DNA of 64,000 nt from Turnera subulata. Its lineage: Eukaryota; Streptophyta; Magnoliopsida; Malpighiales; Passifloraceae. Of this stretch, positions 55,731 to 64,000 are shown piece after piece. Each line of letters opens with the position of its first letter. The first letter of the stretch is position 1. The notes beneath the pieces are model-generated. The model was given only the letters and a program-made list of their open reading frames with translations, was not told where the DNA came from and did not search any database. Both the position numbers and the translations under genes were made by a program. The DNA is taken from assembly GCA_028386065.3 (NCBI GenBank), contig JAKUCV010001601.1, positions 32,206 through 96,205 on the forward strand, given 5' to 3'.

Positions 55731-58699
55731 TGTAACAGCCCGGGTAAAAATTTGGATTTTTACCAGGACTGTAAAGGTCTTTTTACAGTTATTTACCGAA
55801 TGAATTAATCTTGGGTAATTAATTCAAGTTAAATCGAGCGTCGTTTTTCGAACCGAGGTTTTTCCCGCGCTCGAGTTTTTTTCGTGGATTTTACGGACCT
55901 AAGTTGGTATTTTTCGGGTCCCGGAATCCTCAAAAAAATCACACCGGAAAAATAACTAAGGGGCTATCAGTTATTTTCTGGTCCGGTCTGGACACGCCTG
56001 CATAATTGAGGCCGCCTGTGTCGCCCGTGCTTGCCTCTTGTGATATCCGTGATATCACCTCTGCCTTTTCTTTTCTTCCTGCTTCCCAGTGCACAACACA
56101 CCCTTGCTCCTGCTTGCAACCCAGTTCTTCTTCTTCGTTTCTTTTTCCTGCAAATTCACCCACAAAACCAACCAGAAAAACACACACACACACTCACCCC
56201 ACGCCGTCATTTTGCAACACCCATCTCTTTTCTTTTTTTTTTCTTTTCTTCTTCCTTCTTCCCGTGATCGAGACCACCCGACACCATCATCATCTGTTCC
56301 ACCGCGCCACCTCCTTCATTCTCCTCCCTGCCCGCCGTCGCGCCGACCTTCCTGCTGCATCGTCACCGCCGTCGTGTCCTTCTCGCGTGCGACAGCAGAG
56401 CCGCGAGCCTCCACGCGCCACCTGCAGCAGCAACGTCGCCGGGCCCTTTGTCCATGCATCTCGCCACCATCATCATCCCCTCTTCCTTTCGTTGCGTAGC
56501 AGCTGCAGCCGCCTCGAGTTCGCTGCGCCCTGCTGCAACCGTCGACGGCAACCACCGCGTCACGCCCCTCCCCGCAAGCGGCACAACCACACCGACGCCG
56601 CCGCCCGTCTCCTCACCTCCCGCCGCCACGTTGCCACCCTGCCCTTGCATCAGCCGTCCGCTGCTTCCCCGCGTGCCGCCCTGCCTTGTCATGCCGCGCC
56701 AGTTACAGGTAAACCCAAGGAAGAAGACGCAACCCGTCTTCTGCAACCGGGTCGCGGGTCGGTCTGGGTTGACCCGACGGGTCCTTGGCCTGGCCCAAGA
56801 CCTGTGCTGTACACGGGCCGGTCCACACTGTGCACGGGCCTGTTACTGTGCACAGGACTGTTACTGTGCATGGGCCAAACACTGTTCATCTGGGCCTGTT
56901 ACTGTTCACGGGCCCATCTCGGAAAAAAAATATATAAATGATAAAATAAAATTCTGGAAAAATTATATATAAGTTATTATTTTTCTAGAAAATTATGAAA
57001 CTACCTTTGGAAAATGTGTATAGAATACATAATTAATATTTCTGAAAATTTATAATTATGTTGATATCAAAATTGTTAGGAAAAGTATTTTACCTTTGGA
57101 AATATATATAGATATACTTATAAATTCGTATTTATTTTAAGAAAATAAGTTTATATGACTATTTTTTCTGGAAATATGGTTTTCTAAAGATAGTAATATT
57201 TGGTAATTATATTCTGGCAAATAATATATTTTATGCAAATAATTTCGGAAAAAATATATATATATGATATAATTTCTAGGAAAATTATATTGATATTATT
57301 TTGGAAGCCAAGGTATAATTATTCTATAAAACATATTTAAAGGAGAGTTTTAATTAAAGTATGGTACCGAAATTATATTCGGACATACGTACGGTATAAT
57401 AATTTCAGTAAAAGATGATAATAAAGGATATGAACCGGGATGGGTTTATTTCGCAGTATTGGCATCATAGTATACCGATTATGTGCATTTATGTGACCAT
57501 GTTGTTTTGTTGTATAGGTTTGATATCGGGCAGTTCCCCGAGGAGCCAGCTTCGGACCGGTCATTACCTTCAGAGTTGAGTAATCGGCTAAGGTGAGGAT
57601 GGATTTCCTTCAATATGTGCCTGTATTACTCGGTTGTTGTGATTGTTGATTATTGCACTGTTGATTGTTGCATTTGCTATGGTTTGATTCGGGATGTTTA
57701 TCCCATTGTCTTGATTGTTGTCGGGATGTTTATCCTAGTGTCTTGATTGTTTTTGGGATGTTTATCCCCGTGTTGAGTTTTGGATATTTATCTCGTTGTC
57801 ATTGGTTTAAAGAATAATGGATTAAATAATAATTTGTGATCAGGATGTCGATCCTTAGTTTTGGATTGGGATGTCTATCCCGGTATTTTGGCTGGGGATG
57901 TTGATCCCTGTGATTTGATTTTGAATGATGATAATATAATTGTCACATGGTAAGTAGTGGTAGGACTCGATGGTTTAAGACTGTTTTGTGGTGGCCATGA
58001 CCTTGGTTACTTGTGATAAGCATGTCTATGCTTGGGATGTCTATCCCGTGATTATATTTGGGATGTCTATCCCTGGGTTACTATTTTTGGGATGTCGATC
58101 CCTGGGCTCTCTTGGATTTGGTCTGGCACCCGAAATATATTGAGAACCAGATCTGACCCCTAGCTTATCCGTGACGGGCCCAGAAAGATAAAAATTGGAA
58201 ATTGGATTTTTGTTTTAAGTCTTTTGGTCTTGGACCAGTTTTGGGTCGAGTCTTTTGAATTGTTTTATTTTAGTTGTTATGCCTGTGTTTTCGACTTGAG
58301 TAACTTATAGTGTTGCATATTGATCGTCTATCCATGGTTGTCAACACTTCGGACTCACCTCTCACCTGCGGGCTTTCATCCCGTAGGTTGAGTCATTTGT
58401 GGTTCAGGTTTGATGCATTCCAGACAGGCTGTGATGTTATCCCTTGGACAGGACTCGGATCTATTAGTTTGCATCAGTGTCGCATACAGTGTCTTTGTGA
58501 GTTATTAAGTCTTCTGCTGTGCTACTTATTGATTATTGTTGGGCCTTGGGCCGGTTGTGATGTTATTGATGTTTATATTTTTTGGCTGTTGAGCTTGAAT
58601 TACTGATGTATACACTGTATGCTGGGCTTTGTTTGGTTGGGTCGTTACAGTTCCGGCACGTGTTTACTATGTACGGTAAATGCGGGTCGGGGCGTTTCA
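55731..58699 (+). repeat. 5' LTR of element C
   Basis: TGTAACAGCCCGGG to GGGGCGTTTCA, 2969 bp. The first ~40 bases fold as a hairpin around AAAAATTTGGATTTTT. The leader is pyrimidine-rich (CT tract about 56225-56265, the opposite strand bias from the purine tracts of the other LTRs) and ends at a donor CAG|GTAAAC (56709). An acceptor ends at 57517, the exon-like block is 57518-57592, and the next donor is AAG|GTGAGG. Palindromic GGGATGT.TATCCC units lie at about 57690-58105, and the CCTGCGGG..CCCGTAGG stem at about 58366-58387. Confidence 0.88.
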
Positions 58700-58875
58700 T
58701 TTTTGGTAGCGGAGCGGGCGTTAGGTCTTGTTGGGTAGTCCTTGTATGTTCGTTGTTCTTGTTTGCATAGTTCGCTCCATTTGTTTATTATTTTATATCA
58801 TTTAGTTAGTGCATGATGGATCCAGTCAAGGGACGCCAGCTGTCACAGAACATACACATAAGAGGTAATTGATGC
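58700..58875 (+). other. Primer-binding-site region and gag-like start remnant of element C
   Basis: TGGTAGCGGAGCGGGCG follows the LTR, as in A. Met-Met-Asp-Pro-Val-Lys-Gly-Arg-Gln opens at 58813 and runs to a possible donor GAG|GTAATTGATG. The same vestige is in A (17093). Confidence 0.6.
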
Positions 58876-58963
58876 CATAAATAAGCGGAAACATAAATAT
58901 TATTAATGTCACTAATAATAATATTACAAACATTAAAATTACATTATATTATAAAAAAAACTT

Positions 58964-59647
58964 TCATCTTCTCGGTACGACGTTGACCCTGAAGCTATTG
59001 GGGTCATTGTTGATGTTGACCCGGATGCTGTCGTTCCACGAGAACCACATGTCACCTGCGTTGTCCTGGGCAGGAAGCTCGAACCGGTTTTCTGGAGGGA
59101 ACCGGAGTGGGATGACACCGTGATCGTCTTCGGGCTGCCACTGGGTCTCCGTGAGAAGGACCATGTTAGGCTTGTACTGGTTCTTCAGGTCCCTCAGAGT
59201 ACGCGAGAACTCCTGGGAACGCCTGCAGATTCCTCTGGAGTTCTACACCAGAAGTCGGGCCTTTGGCCAAGTTGCGGGTAACCGAGTGACTCTGGGCATG
59301 CTCTGGGCAGTCATAAAGAGCTGGTAGTAGGTGCCTTGGTCCAGGAAATGGCAAGTGGACTCTGGGTTGAACTCCTGAAGTCTTTCAGAAATGAAAAACA
59401 TGACGGAGTTGGCCGAGCCGTAGAAGGAGGTCCTCAGGGTACCTTAGTCCTATAGGAAGAACGTCTCTTCCATGGGAGTGACGAAGAACCTCGACTAGTA
59501 GAGTTCGTCAATGAAGACCAGACGGGGCATCCTGCCGAGCTCGTTCGGTAGTTCCTCCAGACGTTCGTTGATCATGCTGTAGGCCAGCCGGTTTCTTCTT
59601 CCGAGGGAGGCACCTTCGACGAAGAAGACGGATGATGGAGCAGGCAT
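58964..59647 (-). pseudogene. Antisense ORF 1 of element C (LINE-endonuclease-like C-terminal half)
   Basis: Counterpart of 17196-17879, with the same length in codons from MPAPSSVFFVEGASLGRR to VNVVPRR; only six differences were counted in the first 50 residues. In-frame stops: TAG at 59497-59495, TAG a few codons before the TAA at 59446-59444, and a TAG replacing the Trp of the W-N-C-R-G motif. The TAA is at exactly the same codon (68) as in element A. The motif L-L-T-E-T and the segment M-W-F-S-W-N-D are kept. The frame is open for 33 codons upstream of this Met, but A does not share that extension, so I start at 59647. Confidence 0.55.
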
Positions 59648-60018
59648 TCTGACTTGGCGATTTTGTGTCTTTTCTAGACGTGTTTGTGTTTTTTTTCCTA
59701 AACGTGATACAAAACTCTCTTTCAAAATGCTTTTGATGATTTGCATCTCGCCACTCCGTCTTTTATACTCTTATGGGGAGCGTGATTACCGTTTTGTTTT
59801 TTTTTCAAAGTTTAGACCCCACCTATCCCCGGGAAAGTCTAAAGAATTTTTCGGTGATGGGAAAAGCAGATTCCCTTCACAAAGCTCCAAATCGTTTTCA
59901 TTCTTTAAGGTGTTGTTTTTGAAAATTTTGCCATGGTTTGGAATTTTGCTTCGTTACTTTATACGTTTTTTGGGCTTCAAACGAAATTGTTTTTCAGCTC
60001 TTTTCCATCTCACGATTT

Positions 60019-60249
60019 TCTGTCGCCTAGGCTAATGGGACCACACCTCGAGTAGAGTGCATGTGCGACAAGCTTACACCTGTTCGGACATCATGGAGGG
60101 ATACGAGACTTGACAGACGTTTTTGGCTCATGCGGAATTGGTGGACAAGTGGATGTCGTTTCTTTCGAGGGACACAGGACGTGCTCGTGATCATCGCCTT
60201 GCAAGTTAACGGACGTCTTTTTCACGAGGGAAACAGACGTCACCGTTAG
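60019..60249 (+). pseudogene. Degenerate GRF zinc-finger ORF of element C
   Basis: C-M-C, P-V-R-T-S-W-R-D, R-R-F and S-G-C-R-F-F-R match the GRF finger of element A in order. The Ser-rich N-terminus with its ATG is missing (about 100 bp shorter here), one zinc-binding Cys is changed and the coiled-coil tail is shortened, so this copy is probably inactive. Confidence 0.55.
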
Positions 60250-60499
60250 CTGTGCATGTCACGTTTCTCGGGATCGAGGATGTTTACGACCGATCTAGAG
60301 CGCTGATCATGAAAATATGTTTTTGTTTTAACTTCTTCGTGTTTTGGTTTTGTTAAACGAATTTTGTTTTTAATCCCTCTAAGTTTGATTTTATATTCTT
60401 ATTGTCGAATTTTGTTTTGCTTTGAAATGTTTTGATTTTCTGTTTAACATGAGATTTTGATTTAAAAAGAAAGCTTGTTTTATTTATTTCATAACAGTT

Positions 60500-60898
60500 T
60501 TACAACAGAGAAGAGGTACTGTATTGAGTTACATGCTTCTCAAGGTCTTTTATAAGTTTTTGGACGTTTTTCACGTGAGGGAAGAGTTCCGCGCACGCCA
60601 GTTCTATCTGCATCACCGCCGAGCTGACCTTCCTCAGTGAGACGTTCAGCTGCGATAGTGTCTGTAGTGGAGTGCTGCTTTCAGCCGTTGCTTTGCCCTT
60701 TCGACCCTCAGCTTTCTTGTTGGCACGCTTTTCTTGCCGTCTTGGGGAGACCGCTACATCTTCCTTCAGACTGATGGTGTTTGCTTTGAACCGGTTCTTG
60801 GGAGGTTCTTCATCGGAGCTTGTCAGGAAAGCAGTACCACCGATGTAGTTGTCATCCTCGGAGTCTGAGGTGGTTCTTGTTCTCAGTGGAGAGTCCAT
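60500..60898 (-). CDS. Antisense ORF 2 of element C (coiled-coil protein)
   Basis: An intact 132-codon ORF from MDSPLRTRTTSDSEDD to STSSLL. The N-terminal dozen residues and the C-terminal coiled coil (SAVMQIELA, LIKDLEKHV) agree with A. The acidic and Lys/Arg-rich middle is diverged and shorter. It is the only ORF of the cassette that stays open in both elements. A TATA-like CTCTATAAGAACC lies about 35 bases upstream. Function unknown. Confidence 0.6.
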   Translation of the reverse strand: MDSPLRTRTTSDSEDDNYIGGTAFLTSSDEEPPKNRFKANTISLKEDVAVSPRRQEKRANKKAEGRKGKATAESSTPLQTLSQLNVSLRKVSSAVMQIELACAELFPHVKNVQKLIKDLEKHVTQYSTSSLL

Positions 60899-61035
60899 GA
60901 CTGTGTGTGAGTTTGCCAGTCATGAGGTTCGGTTCTTATAGAGGATGAAATGTCGCTTAAGGGTATAAGCGGTATCTCGGGTTGAGTTTGGACACCTGGT
61001 GGAGTATACCAGAAGCTTATCGTGGCAGGACCCAC

Positions 61036-61083
61036 GGATAAGACGGAATTTCGAGGACGAAATTCTTTTTAAGGTGGGTATAC
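61036..61083 (+). other. Polypurine-tract region of element C
   Basis: AATTTCGAGGACGAAATTC then TTTTTAAGGTGGGTATAC directly before the 3' LTR, as in A and B. Confidence 0.6.
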
Positions 61084-62746
61084 TATAACAGCCCGGGTAA
61101 AAATTTGGATTTTTACCGGGACTGTAAAGGTCTTTTTACAGTGATTTACCGAATGAATTAATCTTGGAAATATATATAGATATACTTATAAATTCGTATT
61201 TATTTTTAGAAAATAAGTTTGTATGACTAATTTTTCTGGAAATATGGTTTTCTAAAGATAGTAATATTTGGTAATTATATTCTGGCAAATAATATATTTT
61301 ATGGAAATAATTTCGGGAAAAATATATATATATATATATATGATATAATTTCTAGGAAAATTATATTGATATTATTTTGGAAGACAAGGTATAATTATTC
61401 TATAAAAAATATTTAAAGGAGAGTTTTAATTAAAGTATGGTACCGAAATTATATTCGGATATACGTACGGTATAATATTTTCAGTAAAAGATGATAATAA
61501 AGGATATGAACCGGGATGGTTTATTTCGCAGTATTGGCATCATAGTATACCGATTATGTGCATTTATGTGACCATGTTGTTTTGTTGTATAGGTTTGATA
61601 TCGGGCAGTTCCCCGAGGAGCCAGCTTCGGACCGGTCATTACCTTCAGAGTTGAGTAATCGGCTAAGGTGAGGATGGATTTCCTTCAATATGTGCCTGTA
61701 TTACTCGGTTGTTGTGTTTGTTGATTATTGCACTGTTGATTGTTGCATTTGCTGTGGTTTGATTCGGGATGTTTATCCCATTGTCTTGATTGTTGTCGGG
61801 ATGTTTATCCTAGTGTCTTGATTGTTTTTGGGATGTTTATCCCCGTGTTGAGTTTTGGATATTTATCTCGGTGTCATTGGTTTAAAGAATAATGGATTAA
61901 ATAATAATTTGTGATCAGGATGTCAATCCTTAGTTTTGGATTGGGATGTCTATCCCGGTATTTTGGCTAGGGATGCTGATCCTTGTGATTTGGTTTTGAA
62001 TGATGATAATATAATTGTCACGTGGTAAGTAGTGGTACGACTCGATGGTTTAAGACTGTTTTGTGGTGGCCATGACCTGGGTTACTTGTGATAAGCATAT
62101 CTATGCTTGGGATGTCTATCCCTGGGTTACTATTTTTGGGATGTCGATCCCTAGGCTCTCTTGGATTTGGTCTGGCACTCGAAATATGTTGAGAACCAGG
62201 TCTGACCCCTAGCTTATCCGTGATAGGCCCGGAAAGATAAAAATTGGAAATTGAATTTTTTTAAAAGTTTTTTGGTCTTGGACCAGTTTTGGGTCGAGTC
62301 TTTTGAATTGTTTTATTTTAGCAGTTATGCCTGTGTTTTCGACTTGAGTAACTTATAGTATTGCATATTGATCGTCTATCCATGGTTGTGTGCACTTCGG
62401 ACTCACCCCTCACCTGCGGGCTTTCATCCCGTAGGTTGAGTTATTTGTGGTTCAGGTTTGATGCATTCCAGAGAGGCTGTGACATTATCCCTTGGACAGG
62501 ACTCGGATCCATTAGTTTGCATCAGTATCGCGTACAGTGTCTTTGTGAGTTATTAAGTCTTCTGCTGTGCTACTTATTGATTATTGTTGGGCCTTGGGCC
62601 GGTTGTGATGTTATTGATGTTTATATTTTGGGCTGTTGAGCCAGAATTACTAATGTATACACTGTATGCTGGGGTTTGTTTGGTTGGGTCGTTACAGTTC
62701 CGGCACGTGTTTACTATGTACGGTAAATACGGGTCGGGGCGTTTCA
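61084..62746 (+). repeat. 3' LTR of element C with ~1.3-kb internal deletion
   Basis: Starts TATAACAGCCCGGG (G-to-A change in the first dinucleotide) and ends GGGGCGTTTCA. It is collinear with the 5' LTR except that GAATTAATCTTGG is joined directly to AAATATATATAGATATAC. In the 5' LTR these lie about 1.3 kb apart, at two TTGG tetranucleotides near 55811 and 57096. The deleted part holds the promoter-proximal leader and the first donor. Confidence 0.88.
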
Positions 62747-62751
62747 ATCAC

Positions 62752-64000
62752 TATTTTTAAAAAGAGAAATAATTTAAAAAGAGATTATTTTGAAGTGATA
62801 ATTTGAAAAAAAAATTAAAGAAGCCTCAAACAATCAAACATCTAACTAATATTTAGCCACATGTCCTTTTCATATCTTTTTAAATTGTCATGTGTCACTA
62901 TTTTAATCACTCTTGAACTATGTCTCTGCTACATATACATATAGTAGATATTGGTTTGTTTTAATCTTGGTCTTAACTTATTTTTAATCTTGTTTTTGTG
63001 TTTTTTCTCAGCCAAAAGATAAGACGACAACATCCTTTCTTGAAAACCAACACTACCAAGTCCACCAACTCTACTGATTCAAAAATCCTAGGACCCAATC
63101 TATTATATATATTAATAGCTGAATCCCTCACCAGGTTTTGACACATAGGATTTTTAGAGTCTTGCTTTTTTGCCATGTGTATGTTTTGAAGTCTTTACTT
63201 TTTGCCATATGGAGGGTTCTAGGTGTTGTTTGATTGGCCCTTATTTTCATTATAATTATCCCAATTAGAGTTAAGGATAAACCTAATTATACACATCAGA
63301 TTTTTTAGCAAGATTAGTACTCTCCTCAGATTTTTTTTTAATGATACAGTCCTAATTATACTACACTTTGAAATAATGAAACCAATATGGAATATACCCC
63401 TAATTTCTTTGTTTTCTTTTTGTTTGAATAATGAACACATATGTTGCGTGGCTACAACAAAACCGATGGTATATGAAATACATGCATGTATACGGCAAAA
63501 TTATCTCTTTATCTTCATTATTATTTATTTGCTATTAAAAAAAGAGTATCTCTGTATAATTGAGGAGCTAAAACATATAATCAAGAGAACCAGGTGGCCA
63601 AAGAGATGGGACTTACACCTAATTAAAATCATCACTTTGAAACCATCATTTTCAAAAGGTGGGTAAAATGTCTCATTAGCCTTTGATGACTCCAGTTTTG
63701 GATTTGTACCGTTTAAAAGATACTGAGATTAGATTAAAAAGAAGTTAAACCCTCCAGGATCAGATTAAAAAAAGTTAAACTCTCCATGAGATCAGATTAA
63801 AAAAAACTTTAGCCCTTTTATTTTGTTCCGATTTTTTAAAAAATAAATTTAATTGATAATTGTTAAATTCTTATCTCTAAATATTTATAAATACAGGTAC
63901 AGGTTTTGTTTTTGATACTGTTTCTTCTTCATTTATTCTTCTCTGTTTTCCTACTTTTTTTATCTTGCAGTACGTACTATTCTTATTCTCTTTTTTTTTT
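62752..64000. other. Right end of window, no gene seen
   Basis: AT-rich. A short imperfect tandem repeat (about 36 bp, containing GATCAGATTAAAAAAAGTTA) lies at about 63725-63815. A 96-codon open frame at 63376-63666 has no recognisable motif. I see no element boundary. Confidence 0.4.

Larger units (their letters stand above)
55731..62746 (+). mobile_element. Element C: non-autonomous LTR element with the same three-ORF cassette as A
   Basis: Flanked by perfect ATCAC duplications (55726-55730 and 62747-62751). 5' LTR 55731-58699, interior 58700-61083 (2384 bp, against 2392 bp in A), 3' LTR 61084-62746 with a large deletion. The interior has the same order as A: primer site and gag-start remnant, antisense ORF 1, sense GRF ORF, antisense ORF 2, polypurine region. 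No gag-pol enzymes. The intact target duplication shows that it integrated as a unit, so the cassette was mobilised. Confidence 0.88.

Noticed and set aside
59166..59354. Separate 62-codon minus-strand ORF in element C
   Set aside because: It is in a different frame from the conserved antisense ORF 1, whose frame runs through the same bases and matches element A.
63376..63666. 96-codon open frame near the right end
   Set aside because: AT-rich, no motif, no splice or promoter context.

Overview
The window reads as nuclear DNA of a flowering plant, most likely a eudicot. It is AT-rich, its genes have GT-AG introns, and its repeats are typical plant classes: a Mutator-like (MULE) DNA transposon, hAT elements, a tRNA-derived SINE and Ty3 chromovirus-type LTR elements with about 3-kb LTRs. 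I cannot name the species.

Layout. 1-9.3 kb: a large, nearly complete but broken MULE (220-9292) with about 245-bp terminal inverted repeats (TIRs), an antisense multi-exon transposase gene and a sense GRF zinc-finger pseudogene. 9.3-11.7 kb: small repeats (a fold-back element, a SINE, a hAT MITE with an 8-bp target duplication). 11.7-25.7 kb: element A, a non-autonomous LTR element; its left LTR carries a foreign 1.7-kb LTR and its right LTR carries a 2.9-kb solo LTR. 26-39.2 kb: the gene island, with an endosulfine-family gene (+), a four-KH-domain RNA-binding protein gene (-) and a SAM-dependent methyltransferase gene (+). 40.4-43.3 kb: another solo LTR. 43.7-44.9 kb: a hAT-type element containing an assembly gap. 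45.1 kb: a short secreted glycine-rich protein. 46.1-55.5 kb: element B, an antisense chromovirus with a recognisable but disrupted gag-pol. 55.7-62.7 kb: element C, a second non-autonomous LTR element of the same kind as A. 62.8-64 kb: no gene seen.

The most interesting structure is shared by A and C. Their LTRs and tRNA-primer region belong to the same superfamily as element B, and a remnant of a gag-like start (Met-Asp-Pro-Val-Lys-Gly) survives. The rest of the ~2.4-kb interior is not gag-pol. It is a compact three-gene cassette: an antisense ORF whose second half looks like the N-terminal part of a LINE-type endonuclease, a sense GRF zinc-finger ORF, and an antisense ORF with a C-terminal coiled coil. 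Both antisense ORFs have a TATA box upstream in both copies. Such an element would presumably depend on an autonomous relative such as B for reverse transcription and integration.

The LTRs of this superfamily also share an exon-like module (splice donor, AT-rich intron, ~76-bp exon, second donor), a terminal hairpin, two internal hairpins and arrays of a GGGAT..ATCCC palindrome. All readings were made by eye; percentages and homologies need computational confirmation.
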